Positions 16,421 to 26,317 of a DNA stretch of 64,000 nt are shown one piece after another. The number at the start of each line of letters is the position of its first letter. Within the stretch, counting starts at the first letter, position 1. Below the pieces are notes generated by a model that saw nothing but the letters and a program-made list of their open reading frames with translations, was not told the origin of the DNA and did not search any database. Location of the stretch: assembly GCF_028747785.1 (NCBI RefSeq), contig NZ_CP118158.1, positions 4,712,001-4,776,000 of the forward strand. Direction: 5' to 3'. This stretch comes from Halosimplex aquaticum. Lineage in GTDB: Archaea; Halobacteriota; Halobacteria; Halobacteriales; Haloarculaceae. The position numbers were made by a program, and so were the translations under genes.

Positions 16421-17953
16421 TCACTCCTCCTGGGCCCAGTCGAGCGAGCGTTCGATCGCGTCGTCCCAGCGGCCGTACATCCGGTCCGCCTCCTCGGCGT
16501 CCATCTCGGGCGAGAACTCGCGGTCGACCTGCCAGTTCGAGCGGAGTTCGTCGACGGTGTCCCAGTAGCCGACGGCGAGGCCGGCCGCGTAGGCCGACCC
16601 GAGCGCGGTCGTCTCGTCGACCTGCGGGCGGACGATGTCGGTCTGGATGATGTCGGACTGGAGCTGACAGAGGAAGTTGTTCTTCACTGCGCCGCCGTCG
16701 ACGCGGAGGCTCGTCGTCTCGATGCCGGAGTCGGCCTCCATCGCCTCGGCCACGTCGCGGGTCTGGTAGGCGATGGACTCCAGGGTGGCCCGGACGATGT
16801 GCTCTTTGCGTGTACCCCGGGTCATCCCGACGATGGTCCCGCGGGCGCGGCCGTCCCAGTGGGGCGCGCCGAGGCCGGTGAACGCCGGGACCATGTAGAC
16901 GCCGTCGGTCGAGTCGACCGAACTGGCGAGTTCGGCGGTCTGTGCGGCGTTGTTGATGAGGTCGACGTCTTCGAGCCACTCGATGGCGGCGCCGGTGATG
17001 AAGATCGACCCCTCCAGCGCGTACTGGACCGGCTCGCCGGACATCTGGAAGCCGATGGTCGTGAGCAGGCCGTGGTCGGAGGAGACGGCTTCGTCGCCGG
17101 TGTTCATCAGGTAGAACGACCCGGTGCCGTAGGTGTTCTTGGCGTCGCCCTCGTCGAAGCAGGTCTGGCCGAACAGCGCGGCCTGCTGGTCGCCGAGCGC
17201 GCCGGCGACCGGGACCTCCGCGCCGAGGAAGCCGTCGGGGTCGGTCGTCCCGTAGGTCTCCTCGTCGGAGGAGGGACGCACTTCGGGCAGCATCGACTCG
17301 GGGACGTCGAACTCCTCGAGGAGTTCGGGGTCCCAGTTCATGCCCTCGATGTCGTAGAGCATCGTCCGCGAGGCGTTGGTGACGTCGGTGATGTGCTCGC
17401 CGGTGAGGTTGTAGATCAGCCACGTGTCGATCGTCCCCATCAGGAGCTCCCCGTTGCGGGCGCGCTCGCGGAGGTTCTCCGACCGCGAACTCGACAGCTT
17501 CAGCGGCTCCGCGTTGTCGAGGATCCACTCGGTCTTGGTGGCCGAGAAGTAGGCGTCGGCTTCCAGGCCCGTCTTCTCGCGGATCCACTCGACCTTGTCC
17601 TCGCGTTCGAGCTCCTCGACGCGGTCGGTGGTCCGGCGGTCCTGCCAGACCAGCGCGTTGTGGACCGGCTTGCCGGTCTCCTCGTCCCACACCAGCGTCG
17701 TCTCGCGCTGGTTCGTGATCCCGAGCGCCTCCAGTTGCGAGGCGTCCAGGCCGCCGTCGGCGAGCCCTCGCGTGACGACCTCCTTCGTGTTCTCCCAGAT
17801 CTCGACGGGGTCGTGCTCCACCCACCCCGGCTCCGGGTAGATCTGCTCGTGTTGTTCGTACGCGTTCGCGACGACCTGCCCGCCGTGGTCGAACACCATG
17901 AAGCGGGTCCCGGTCGTCCCCTGGTCGATCGCACCGATGTACGTGTCTGCCAT
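16421..17953 (-). CDS. glpK: glycerol kinase
   Basis: This 510-residue FGGY-family kinase converts glycerol and ATP to glycerol 3-phosphate. Family marks are IGAIDQGTTGTRFMVFD at the N-terminus, GWVEHDP, ITNQRETT, WQDRRT and GLGAPHWDGRARGT, with DGGAVKN near the C-terminus. The ATG at 17953 gives the canonical start (MADTYIGAIDQG); the open frame upstream is non-coding promoter DNA. It is divergent from glpABC across a 390-base region and followed directly by a membrane protein gene, forming the glycerol uptake half of the locus. Confidence 0.96.
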   Translation of the reverse strand: MADTYIGAIDQGTTGTRFMVFDHGGQVVANAYEQHEQIYPEPGWVEHDPVEIWENTKEVVTRGLADGGLDASQLEALGITNQRETTLVWDEETGKPVHNALVWQDRRTTDRVEELEREDKVEWIREKTGLEADAYFSATKTEWILDNAEPLKLSSSRSENLRERARNGELLMGTIDTWLIYNLTGEHITDVTNASRTMLYDIEGMNWDPELLEEFDVPESMLPEVRPSSDEETYGTTDPDGFLGAEVPVAGALGDQQAALFGQTCFDEGDAKNTYGTGSFYLMNTGDEAVSSDHGLLTTIGFQMSGEPVQYALEGSIFITGAAIEWLEDVDLINNAAQTAELASSVDSTDGVYMVPAFTGLGAPHWDGRARGTIVGMTRGTRKEHIVRATLESIAYQTRDVAEAMEADSGIETTSLRVDGGAVKNNFLCQLQSDIIQTDIVRPQVDETTALGSAYAAGLAVGYWDTVDELRSNWQVDREFSPEMDAEEADRMYGRWDDAIERSLDWAQEE

Positions 17954-18343
17954 AGTTTCGTGTTCTCCGTCGGGCGGCAGTTTATCCTGACTTCCGCCTT
18001 GGTGGTAAACAATATAGTGAATCATTATAAATGTTGTCGACAGTTGTCCGCCGCGGGGGAAACGACGCCGCGTCGAGCGCGCCATCTCGCGACAGGGACG
18101 GTCCACGCGCTCTCACTCACCTATCGACGGAGCGGGTAATAGCGCCTTACGGCGGCGATAATATCAGTATACGTCCGTAAATACGCCGGATCAATAGCGC
18201 CGGCCGGGCGATCCGTCGCGCGTCTCGTTCGGCAGCACATCGCTCCGGATAGAGCGGACGTAACGATCGTTCCGTGTATTTACCAGTGCCTTCCGGCTGT
18301 CGGTGAAGTAAAGTGGCTGGCCCGCGAACGGACAGGGTGACAG
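17954..18343. promoter_or_regulatory. divergent glpK / glpABC control region
   Basis: This 390-base region holds AT-rich islands rather than a gene. A minus-strand TATA-like run (CATTTATAATGAT at 18021-18033) suits glpK with a leader of about 45 nt. A plus-side AT-rich run, GATAATATCAGTATA near 18158-18172, lies between arms TTACGG (18147-18152) and CCGTAA (18175-18180), a possible operator. Haloarchaeal glp genes are known to respond to glycerol and glucose through regulators such as GlpR; no regulator gene lies next to them here. Confidence 0.6.
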
Positions 18344-20083
18344 ATGGCATCGACACCCCACATCGCGGTCATCGGGGGCGGTTCGACGGGGACGGGCGTC
18401 GCGCGCGACCTGGCGATGCGCGGCTTCGACGTCACCCTCGTCGAACAGGGAAATCTCACGCACGGGACGACCGGGCGGATGCACGGGCTGCTCCACAGCG
18501 GCGGCCGTTACGCGGTCTCCGACCAGGCGAGCGCGACCGAATGCATCGAGGAGAACCGCGTCCTCCGCGACGTCGCGAGCCACTGCGTGGAGATGACCGG
18601 CGGCATGTTCGTCAAGCGGCCCGAGGACTCCGAGGAGTACTTCCGGGAGAAGCTCGCGGGCTGTGAAGCCTGCGGGATCCCCGCCGAGGTGATCTCCGGC
18701 GAAGAGGCCCGCGCCCGGGAACCGCACCTCGCCGCGGACGTCGAGAAGGCGATCACGGTCCCGGACGGCGCCGTCGACCCGTTCCGGCTCGTCGTCGCCA
18801 ACGCCGCGAGCGCGATGAACCACGGCGCGCGCGTCGAGACCCACTCGACGGTCACCGACCTCCTCGTCGAAGACGGGGAGATCGTCGGCCTCGAAGTCGA
18901 ACACAGTTCCGGGCCGGGCGTCCGCGTCCACGGCACCGAGGGCGGCCGCGAGGAGATCTACGCCGACCACGTCGTCAACGCGACGGGCGCGTGGGCCGGC
19001 CGGATCGGCGACATGGCCGGCCTCGACGTCGAGGTGCGGCCCTCGAAGGGCGTCATGACGATCATGAACGTCCGGCAGGTCGACACCGTGATCAACCGCT
19101 GTCGACCGAAGGGCGACGCCGACATCGTCGTTCCCCACGAGACCACCGCGATCCTCGGGACGACCGACGAGGAGGTGGACGACCCGGAGGACTACCCCGA
19201 GGAGCAGTGGGAGGTCGACAAGATGATCGAGACGCTCTCGGAGCTGATCCCGATGCTCGAAGAGGCGCGCACGATCCGGTCGTTCTGGGGCGTGCGCCCG
19301 CTGTACGAACCGCCGGACGTCGGCAGCGAGGACCCGACGGACATCACGCGCGATTTCTTCCTGCTCGACCACGACGAGCGCGACGACCTGCCGGGGATGA
19401 CCAGTATCGTCGGCGGGAAGTTCACCACCTACCGGATGATGGCCGAGCAGATCGCCGACCACGTCTGCGACCGCTTCGGCGTCGACGCCGCCTGCCGGAC
19501 CGACGTCGTCCCGCTGCCCGGCAGCGAGGACTTCTCCGTCCTCCGCGACTACATGGACGAGTTCGGCCTCACGTCGCCGATCGGCCGCCGGAGCGTCGAA
19601 CGGCTGGGTTCGCGTGCCGAGGAAGTGCTCGATACCGACGGCCCGAATCCGACGGTCTGCGGCTGCGAGGCGGTCACCCGCGCGGAAGTACGGGACGCTA
19701 TCGAGCAGTCCGGGTCGGATCTGAACGCCGTTCGCATCCGCACCCGCGCCTCGATGGGCAACTGCCAGGGCGGCTTCTGCGCCCACCGGCTCGCGGGCGA
19801 ACTGCAGGACAGCTACGACGAGCCGACCGTCCGCGAGGCGTGGGACGAGCTCCTGCAGGAGCGCTGGAAGGGCCAGCGCCACGCCCTCTGGGGCGAACAG
19901 CTCTCCCAGGCGATGCTGAACTACGCGCTGCACGCGACCACCCAGAACCGGGACCGCGACCCGGCCGACAGCGAGGAGGGCGTCGACTTCGACGCGTTCG
20001 ACGACGGCCGAGGGGTGGACGGAACCCCGGGACCCGCGAAGGACTCCGGCGTCGCCACCGACGGAGGGCGAGATGGCGATTGA
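18344..20083 (+). CDS. glpA: glycerol-3-phosphate dehydrogenase subunit A
   Basis: This 579-residue FAD-dependent catalytic subunit oxidises glycerol 3-phosphate to dihydroxyacetone phosphate. The dinucleotide fold is [20 protein letters not shown], followed by the [15 protein letters not shown] substrate/FAD segment. The C-terminal third has a BFD-like Cys cluster ([11 protein letters not shown] ... NCQGGFC) for an Fe-S site, as in bacterial GlpA. It overlaps glpB by 11 bases and heads glpABC, which feeds electrons to the membrane quinone pool. The D/G-rich tail of about 45 residues is likely a haloarchaeal extension. Confidence 0.95.
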   Translation: MASTPHIAVIGGGSTGTGVARDLAMRGFDVTLVEQGNLTHGTTGRMHGLLHSGGRYAVSDQASATECIEENRVLRDVASHCVEMTGGMFVKRPEDSEEYFREKLAGCEACGIPAEVISGEEARAREPHLAADVEKAITVPDGAVDPFRLVVANAASAMNHGARVETHSTVTDLLVEDGEIVGLEVEHSSGPGVRVHGTEGGREEIYADHVVNATGAWAGRIGDMAGLDVEVRPSKGVMTIMNVRQVDTVINRCRPKGDADIVVPHETTAILGTTDEEVDDPEDYPEEQWEVDKMIETLSELIPMLEEARTIRSFWGVRPLYEPPDVGSEDPTDITRDFFLLDHDERDDLPGMTSIVGGKFTTYRMMAEQIADHVCDRFGVDAACRTDVVPLPGSEDFSVLRDYMDEFGLTSPIGRRSVERLGSRAEEVLDTDGPNPTVCGCEAVTRAEVRDAIEQSGSDLNAVRIRTRASMGNCQGGFCAHRLAGELQDSYDEPTVREAWDELLQERWKGQRHALWGEQLSQAMLNYALHATTQNRDRDPADSEEGVDFDAFDDGRGVDGTPGPAKDSGVATDGGRDGD

Positions 20084-21347
20084 GTCCCAGGTCGCGGTGA
20101 TCGGCGGTGGCCTCGCGGGAGTCTTCTCCGCGCTCGCGGCCGCCCGCGAGGGGGCCGACGTTCGGCTCCTCTCGTACAAGCAGAGCACGCTCGCGCAGGC
20201 CTCCGGGCTGGTCGACCTGCAGGGATACACGCCGACGGGCGACGGACCGGTCGTCGATCCCTACGAGGCCATCCCCGCGCTCCCCGACGAGCACCCCTAC
20301 AGCGCCGTCGGCGTCGACGGCGTCAGGGAGGCGATAGCGTTGTTCGACGAGGTAGCCGACCGCTACCGCGGCGCCCACACCGACCGGAACGCCTTGCTCC
20401 CCACACACGGGGGCACCGTCAAGCCGACCGCTCGCTACCCCGCCGGCGCCGCAGCGGGACTCGCGAGCGACGACCGCGACGCGCTGCTGGTCGGCTTCGA
20501 GACGCTGGTCGACTTCGACGCGCCGCACGCGGCATCCCACCTGCGGAACGCGGGTGTCCCCTTCGAGGTCCGCGGCGTCAGCGTCGCCTTCCCCGGCGAC
20601 CTGAACCCCGACGCGAAGGTGACCCGGTACGCCAAGTTGCTCGACGAGGACGGCGAGGTGTCCGTCGGCGGCGGCGCTCGGCGCGCGCGCGACGCCCTCG
20701 CGGCGACCGTCGAACCGCACCTCGACGGCGCCGAACGGGTCGGATTCCCGGCCGTGTTGGGCGACGAGGATCCCGCCGCCGTCCGGGACTCCCTCGAAGC
20801 AGCGCTCGGCGTGCCCGTCTTCGAGGTGCCGATGGGCCCGCCCTCGCTGCCGGGCCTCCGCCTGGGAGACGACCTCTACGCGGCGCTGGACGCCGCGGGC
20901 GTCAGCATGGAGACGGGTAACCCCGTCGTCGACTACGACGGCGAGGGACGGATCGAGGAGGTCGTCGTCGAGCGCAACGGCGCGCGGATCCCGTTCGCCG
21001 CCGCCGAGTTCGTCCTCGCGACGGGCGGCCTCGTCGGGAAGGGAATCGGCTCGGACCGCGAGGGCGTCGAGGAGCCGATATTCGACTGCCACGTGCCGCA
21101 CGCCGAAGACCGCTACGAGTGGTTCGACCGCGACGCGTTCGGGGATCACCCCTTCGCCCGCTTCGGCGTCCGGACCGACGACGACCTCCGGCCGGTCGAC
21201 GCGGACGGAGCGGCCGAATTTGAGAACCTGCGGGCGGCCGGATCGGTGCTGGGCGGCTACGACTTCGCCGCGGAGAAATCGGGCAGCGGCGTCTCGATCG
21301 CGACGGGACACGCGGCCGGCACCGCCGCCGCGGAGGCGGTGCGATGA
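20073..21347 (+). CDS. glpB: glycerol-3-phosphate dehydrogenase subunit B
   Basis: This 424-residue flavoprotein subunit begins with [21 protein letters not shown] and has an ATGG motif ([11 protein letters not shown]) closing the FAD fold. [23 protein letters not shown] segment at the C-terminus is typical of GlpB. The gene starts inside the 3' end of glpA and ends overlapping glpC by four bases (ATGA), so translation is coupled. It passes electrons from GlpA toward GlpC. Confidence 0.93.
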   Translation: MAIESQVAVIGGGLAGVFSALAAAREGADVRLLSYKQSTLAQASGLVDLQGYTPTGDGPVVDPYEAIPALPDEHPYSAVGVDGVREAIALFDEVADRYRGAHTDRNALLPTHGGTVKPTARYPAGAAAGLASDDRDALLVGFETLVDFDAPHAASHLRNAGVPFEVRGVSVAFPGDLNPDAKVTRYAKLLDEDGEVSVGGGARRARDALAATVEPHLDGAERVGFPAVLGDEDPAAVRDSLEAALGVPVFEVPMGPPSLPGLRLGDDLYAALDAAGVSMETGNPVVDYDGEGRIEEVVVERNGARIPFAAAEFVLATGGLVGKGIGSDREGVEEPIFDCHVPHAEDRYEWFDRDAFGDHPFARFGVRTDDDLRPVDADGAAEFENLRAAGSVLGGYDFAAEKSGSGVSIATGHAAGTAAAEAVR

Positions 21348-22768
21348 GCGACGCGGACGACGGCGCGGCTACGGACGCGAGTGAACTCACGATGAGCGAC
21401 ACGGAACACACCAGCGAATTCGAGCCGGGCGAACCGAACGCGACGGACGGACACGAGGCGGTCGACGTCTTCGGCGACGCCGAGGAGTTCGACCTCCGGC
21501 CCGGCGCCGACTCGTGTTACAAGTGCTCCTCCTGTGACACCAGTTGTCCGGTCGCGGAGGTCGACGACGACTTCCCCGGGCCGAAGTTCCAGGGGCCCGA
21601 GCAGTGGCGGCTCACCCAGACCGACGAGGACTTCGAGGTCGACGAGTCGGTCATGTCCTGCTCGAACTGCATGCGCTGTGACGACGCCTGCCCGTCGGGG
21701 GTCCCGCTCTCGCAGATGCACAACACGACGCGCGGTCGCTACGTCGACGAACAGATGAGCAAGTTCTCGGTGGAGTACTGGCGCAACCGGATCCTCGCCA
21801 ACTACCGCACCTCGGCGTTCTTCGCCAGCAAGGTCCCCCGCCTCGCCAACGTCGCGATGAACTTCGGGCCCGCCCGCTGGCTGATGGAGAAGACGATGGG
21901 CATCACCAGCCAGCGCGAGTTCCCGGCGTTCGCCACGGAGACCTTCCGCGAGTGGTGGGCCAGCGAGGGAGCGGCGGCGGGGTCCCGTGAGCGCGCTCGC
22001 GAGAACCGCGAACGCCGCGGCGAGGACCCCGACGCGGACAAGAAAGTCGCCTACTTCCACGGCTGCTACGCCAACTACAACACGCCCGAGGTGGGCAAGG
22101 CGATGATCTCCCTGTTCGAGCACTTCGGCTACGAGGTCGTCGTCCCCGAACAGGGCTGTTCGGGCACGCCGATGTTCGCCAACGGGATGCTCGACGACGC
22201 CCGCCGGGACGCGGAGGTCAACGTCTCCTCGCTGTCGGATCTCGTCGATCGGGGCTACGACGCCATCTGCTCCTGTACCTCGTGTTCGATGTCACTCCGG
22301 CAGGAGTATCCCGAGCTGTTCGACTTCGAGGGGACCGCGGACGTGGCGGCCCACACCTACGAGGCCGTCGAGTACCTGCGCATCCACGAGGACCTCTCGG
22401 GCGCCGTCGCGGAGGCGGACGTGGCCGGCGAACTCGCCGAGGAGTTCGCCTACCACGCCCCGTGTCACGCCCGCAATCAGGGGCTGGATCGGCAGGCGGT
22501 CGAACTCTTCCGGGAACTGGACGGCGTCGACGTCGAGGACGTCGGCGACTCCTGTTCGGGCATCTCGGGGACCTACGGCTGGAAGGAGGAGAAGTACGAC
22601 ACGTCGATGGCCATCGGCGAGGAGATGTTCGAGCACATGGAAGGCGCCGAGGGCGAGACCGGGATGACCGAGTGTCCGACCTGCGCGATGCAGATGGAGC
22701 ACGGCACCGGCTACGAGATCCGCCATCCGCTGGAAGTCCTCGAAGCCGCACTCGTCGACGGGACGTGA
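21344..22768 (+). CDS. glpC: glycerol-3-phosphate dehydrogenase subunit C (Fe-S, membrane anchor)
   Basis: This 474-residue subunit has two ferredoxin-type clusters (CYKCSSCDTSCP and CSNCMRCDDACP) and two copies of the CCG-type domain. In both copies the double Cys is changed. GCSGTP stands where Escherichia coli GlpC has CCGVP, and SCSGISGTYG where it has CCGIAGTYG. Other CCG-domain cysteines (HGCYANYN, HAPCHARN, CTSC) remain. It carries electrons from GlpAB to menaquinone at the membrane. A 60-residue acidic N-terminal extension precedes the first cluster, and no true transmembrane helix is evident. Last gene of glpABC. Confidence 0.93.
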   Translation: MSDADDGAATDASELTMSDTEHTSEFEPGEPNATDGHEAVDVFGDAEEFDLRPGADSCYKCSSCDTSCPVAEVDDDFPGPKFQGPEQWRLTQTDEDFEVDESVMSCSNCMRCDDACPSGVPLSQMHNTTRGRYVDEQMSKFSVEYWRNRILANYRTSAFFASKVPRLANVAMNFGPARWLMEKTMGITSQREFPAFATETFREWWASEGAAAGSRERARENRERRGEDPDADKKVAYFHGCYANYNTPEVGKAMISLFEHFGYEVVVPEQGCSGTPMFANGMLDDARRDAEVNVSSLSDLVDRGYDAICSCTSCSMSLRQEYPELFDFEGTADVAAHTYEAVEYLRIHEDLSGAVAEADVAGELAEEFAYHAPCHARNQGLDRQAVELFRELDGVDVEDVGDSCSGISGTYGWKEEKYDTSMAIGEEMFEHMEGAEGETGMTECPTCAMQMEHGTGYEIRHPLEVLEAALVDGT

Positions 22769-22799
22769 AGCGGGGAGCGGTCCGCCGGCTCTCCGCCCG

Positions 22800-23243
22800 T
22801 CAGTCCGCGCGGACGAACGTCACCGGGCAGGGCGCTTCGAGCAGGACGGTCTGGGCGGTCGACCCGAACACTGCTTTCCCCGACGGTCGCCGCTTGCGAC
22901 CGCCGACGAAGACGAGGTCGGCGTCGACGTCCTCGGCCAGGTCGACGATGGTCTCGCCGCGGGGACCGACCGCGCCGCGGACCGTCAGGTCGAGCCCCGA
23001 GCCGTCGAGCAGGTCGCGGAGTCCCTTCACCGTCTGGTGGCGACGGGCGATGCTGTCCGGATCGCCGCCCTCGTCGAAGTCCATCCGGTCGGTGTAGTCG
23101 TCGAACTCCTGGTCGGTGAACACGTGCCCGAGCACGACCGCCGCGCCGGCGGGTCCCGCCACGTCTCGGACGATGTCCGCCAGGGCCTCGGCTCGGTCGT
23201 CCTCGTTCGGACCGACTGCGAGCAGAACTGTTTCGAGCGCCAT
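22800..23243 (-). CDS. universal stress protein family
   Basis: This 147-residue single-domain UspA protein has an N-terminal strand ETVLLAVGPNEDD, with Pro-Asn in place of the usual V-D near the start. The C-terminal nucleotide signature reads GGRKRRPSGKAVFGSTAQTVL followed by CPVTFVRAD. The G-x2-G-x9-G(S/T) pattern suggests ATP binding, although the family varies. The ATG at 23243 is the only sensible start. It lies between glpC and ppc, and the three do not form one operon. Confidence 0.88.
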   Translation of the reverse strand: MALETVLLAVGPNEDDRAEALADIVRDVAGPAGAAVVLGHVFTDQEFDDYTDRMDFDEGGDPDSIARRHQTVKGLRDLLDGSGLDLTVRGAVGPRGETIVDLAEDVDADLVFVGGRKRRPSGKAVFGSTAQTVLLEAPCPVTFVRAD

Positions 23244-23326
23244 AGACGAGAAGTTCGACCGCGCGCGTGAAGCCGCTTTCGACGGTCCCGCCCGGGCGCC
23301 GGCACGAACTTCGGGATAGGCTCCGC

Positions 23327-26023
23327 TTACCCGGTGTTTTTCATCCCGGCGGCGATGCCCTGAACCGTCAGGCGGAGCGTCCGGGTCTCCTCCTCGGTGA
23401 GGTGGGACTGCGAGAGCAGGCGCACCTGCAGGAGGTTCAGCGGGTCGACGTAGGGGTTGCGCCGCGCGAGGTTCTCTTCGAGCCACTCGCGGCGCAGCAG
23501 GCTGTCGCGACCGGTGATCTCGGTGATCGCGTCGACGGCCCCCTCGTACTCCTCGCGGATGCGCGGGAAGAGTTCGTCGCGCAGGTCCTCGGGCGCGAGG
23601 TCGGCGTACTGCTCGGCGATCTCCATCTCCGAGCGCGCGAGCGCGAGCGCCGCGTTGTCCAGCGTCGTCTGGAAGAACAGCCACTCGTCGTACATCTCCT
23701 GCAGCGTCTCCACGTCCCCGCCGTCGTCGAGGTACGCCTCGATCCCCGTCGCCAGGGAGTACCACCCCGGGAGGATACAGCGCGCCTGCGTCCACGAGAA
23801 CACCCACGGGATGGCCCGCAGGTCGTCGACGCTGCGGTCCTCCGAGCGGGAGGCCGGGCGCGAGCCGAGGTTGAGGGTCTCGATGACGGTGATGGGCGTC
23901 GCGGTCTCGAAGAACTCGACGAAGCCGTCGGTCTCCAGCAGGTCGAGGTACTCCTCGCGGGCGGCCTCGGCGGCCGTCTCCATCGCCGCGGTCCACTCCT
24001 CGGGGACCTCCTCGACCGGTTCCTCCATCGCGTTGTGGCGCGCCCGGATCTGGGCGTTCAGCATCTGTTCGAGGTTCCGCTCGGCAATCGCCCGGTTGGC
24101 GTACTTCTCGGAGATGGTCTCGCCCTGCTCGGTGAACTTGATCTGGCCGGAGACCGTCTCGTTCGGCAGGGCGAGCATCGCGTCGTTCATCGGCCCGCCG
24201 CCGCGGGAGATGGAACCGCCGCGGCCGTGGAACAGCCGCATCTCCACGTCGTAGTCGTCGGTGATGGCGGCGAGGCGGCGCTGGTTGCGGAAGAGGCTCC
24301 AGTTAGCTGCCAGAAAACCGTTCTCCTTGTTCGAGTCGGAGTAGCCGAGCATGATCTCCTGGACGCCGTCGCGGGCGTCCAGCGCCTGCTGGTAGGCCTC
24401 GTTCTCGAAGAGCGTGCCCATGATGCGGCGGGCGCCGTCGAGGGCGTACTTCGATTCGAGCAGCGGGACGACGTCGAGGCCGCAGTAGCCCGGCAGGTCG
24501 ACGATGCCGGCCTGGTCGGCGAGGAAGAGGACTTCGAGGACGTGGCTGGGCTCCTCGCACCAGCTGATGGCGTAGGTGTCGATGGCGTCGACGCCGTAGT
24601 CGCGCTGCCACTCGGCGGTCTCGGCGAACAGCTGGAGCACGCGCTGGGTGTCCTCGGAGTACCCGTCGCGGTCGTCGAGGTCGATCACGGGTTCGTCCTG
24701 CAGGACGGCCTCGGTGAGGAAGTCGACCCGCTCGTCCTCGGACATGGACTCGTAGTCGATCCCCTCGGGGTCGACGGCCTCGGCGATGGCGTTGGTGTGG
24801 TTCTCGCGGTGGTCGCGCAGGTCGAGGCTGGCGAGGTTGAAGCCGAACGTGTCGACGGTGCGGTACAGCGGGTCGACCTGGGACTCGGCGATGACGTCTG
24901 CGCCGTTGGCGCGCAGGCTCTCTGCCAGCGCCTCGATGTCGGCGAGGAACTCGGACTCGTCCTCGTAGCCGCCCGAGCGGACGTCGTTGACCCGCAGGAC
25001 GCTCTCGCGCATCAGCTTGAGCTTCTGCCGGTAGGGCTCGTTCGGGTACCGCTCCTCGGTCTCGCTCGCGACGCCGGGGAGGCGCTCGCGGTGGGCCTCC
25101 AGGCGCTCGTCGAAGCGCTCGCCGGTGTCGATCTGTCGGGCGTCCTGGCTGAGGATCCCCGAGAGCTCCTTCAGGCGGTCCCGGTACAGCGGGAGCGCGA
25201 CCGACTGCTGGCGGTCGAGCGTCTCCTCGGTGACCTCGGGCGTGACGAACGGGTTGCCGTCGCGGTCGCTGCCGGCCCACGAGCGGAACTCGTAGAGCTT
25301 CGGCACGTCGACGTCGCCGTCGAACTCGTCCTCGACGGCGCGTTCGAGCGCGTCGTACACCTCGCTGATGACGACGAAGAGGACGTTCTCCAGGTACCAC
25401 TGGACGTTGAGCGCCTCGTCGGTCACCTCTGGCCGGCGGTCGCGGACCTGCGGCGTCTGCCAGAGGCTCGTCACTTCGGCCTCCAGGTCCCGCTCCACGT
25501 CGCGCTCCTCGTCGGTGGTCAGCCGCACCTCGTCGAGCGTCTCCAGGTGATCCGAGACCGACCGGAGCTTCGCCTTGACCGTCTTCCGCCGCGCTTCCGT
25601 CGGGTGGGCCGTGAACGTCGGCTGGATGAGCACGTCGTCCAGCACCTGTTCGACCGTCTCGGCGCTCAGGTCCCGCTCTGCGAGTTCCTCGACGGCGGCC
25701 CGGACGCTGTCCTCCAGCGTCCCGTCCTGGCTCCCCTCGCGGATCTCGCGGACGCGCTGGCGCTCCTCGGCGAGGTTGATGAGTTCGAAGTACGTCGTGA
25801 ACGCCCGCGCGACGACGTCCTGCTCCTCGGGGGAGAGGCCGTCGAGCGTCTCGTGAATGGCCGCGCGGTCCGTCGCGTCCCCACGCCGATAGGCGACGGC
25901 CGCGGTCCGAATACGTTCCACGATGTCGAACGCAGACTCCGAGCACTGCTCTTTGATGATCTCTCCCAGGAGCTCCCCTAACTCCCTGACGTCCTGGTTC
26001 ACCTCTCTGGCATGCAAATCCAT
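23327..26023 (-). CDS. ppc: phosphoenolpyruvate carboxylase (bacterial type)
   Basis: This 898-residue enzyme adds bicarbonate to PEP to give oxaloacetate and phosphate. Diagnostic segments are FTAHPTEARRKTV with the catalytic His, FHGRGGSISRGGGP, LGSRPASR, and the C-terminal MKNTG that completes the active site. I use the ATG at 26023 rather than an upstream in-frame GTG, because a minus-strand TATA run at 26046-26055 gives a leaderless transcript from that ATG. The carbonic anhydrase and inorganic-carbon pump at the right end of the window could supply its bicarbonate, but they are 32 kb away. Confidence 0.96.
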   Translation of the reverse strand: MDLHAREVNQDVRELGELLGEIIKEQCSESAFDIVERIRTAAVAYRRGDATDRAAIHETLDGLSPEEQDVVARAFTTYFELINLAEERQRVREIREGSQDGTLEDSVRAAVEELAERDLSAETVEQVLDDVLIQPTFTAHPTEARRKTVKAKLRSVSDHLETLDEVRLTTDEERDVERDLEAEVTSLWQTPQVRDRRPEVTDEALNVQWYLENVLFVVISEVYDALERAVEDEFDGDVDVPKLYEFRSWAGSDRDGNPFVTPEVTEETLDRQQSVALPLYRDRLKELSGILSQDARQIDTGERFDERLEAHRERLPGVASETEERYPNEPYRQKLKLMRESVLRVNDVRSGGYEDESEFLADIEALAESLRANGADVIAESQVDPLYRTVDTFGFNLASLDLRDHRENHTNAIAEAVDPEGIDYESMSEDERVDFLTEAVLQDEPVIDLDDRDGYSEDTQRVLQLFAETAEWQRDYGVDAIDTYAISWCEEPSHVLEVLFLADQAGIVDLPGYCGLDVVPLLESKYALDGARRIMGTLFENEAYQQALDARDGVQEIMLGYSDSNKENGFLAANWSLFRNQRRLAAITDDYDVEMRLFHGRGGSISRGGGPMNDAMLALPNETVSGQIKFTEQGETISEKYANRAIAERNLEQMLNAQIRARHNAMEEPVEEVPEEWTAAMETAAEAAREEYLDLLETDGFVEFFETATPITVIETLNLGSRPASRSEDRSVDDLRAIPWVFSWTQARCILPGWYSLATGIEAYLDDGGDVETLQEMYDEWLFFQTTLDNAALALARSEMEIAEQYADLAPEDLRDELFPRIREEYEGAVDAITEITGRDSLLRREWLEENLARRNPYVDPLNLLQVRLLSQSHLTEEETRTLRLTVQGIAAGMKNTG

Positions 26024-26045
26024 AACAGTCCGTGTTAAGGCCACT

Positions 26046-26055
26046 CGTATAATTG
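26046..26055 (-). promoter_or_regulatory. TATA-like element of ppc
   Basis: CAATTATACG on the minus strand is centred about 28 nt upstream of the ATG at 26023, fitting leaderless initiation and deciding that start over the in-frame GTG at 26044. Confidence 0.6.
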
Positions 26056-26167
26056 TAGCGGACTTCCAAAACCATCAGGGACGAGTATGCAGTATCTACC
26101 GACGCCGACGGCGCGGGCGATATTCGAATCGACAACAGTCGAATTCCGTTACGACGCGTTCCCGAAT

Positions 26168-26182
26168 ACCGAACGGTTCGGT
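26168..26182. repeat. palindrome ACCGAAC-G-GTTCGGT
   Basis: Perfect 7-base arms around one central G, in the 294-base space between ppc and the divergent hydrolase gene. A related palindrome occurs upstream of the sugar-acid dehydratase at 33218. It could be an operator for either flanking gene. Confidence 0.55.
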
Positions 26183-26317
26183 CGGCGGGTTCCCGGGTCT
26201 CGAACTGTCTCGGAGAGGATGGAACGCGGCGGCAGCGTCGCCGGCCCCGTCGAATCGGGGTGCGGGGTTCACACGTGAACGTCCGGCTTGAAGGGAGACG
26301 AGTTCGAATTCTATCAC

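Noticed and set aside
23267..25981. 904-codon open frame opposite ppc
   Set aside because: Shadow; the opposite strand encodes a complete PEP carboxylase with all active-site motifs.
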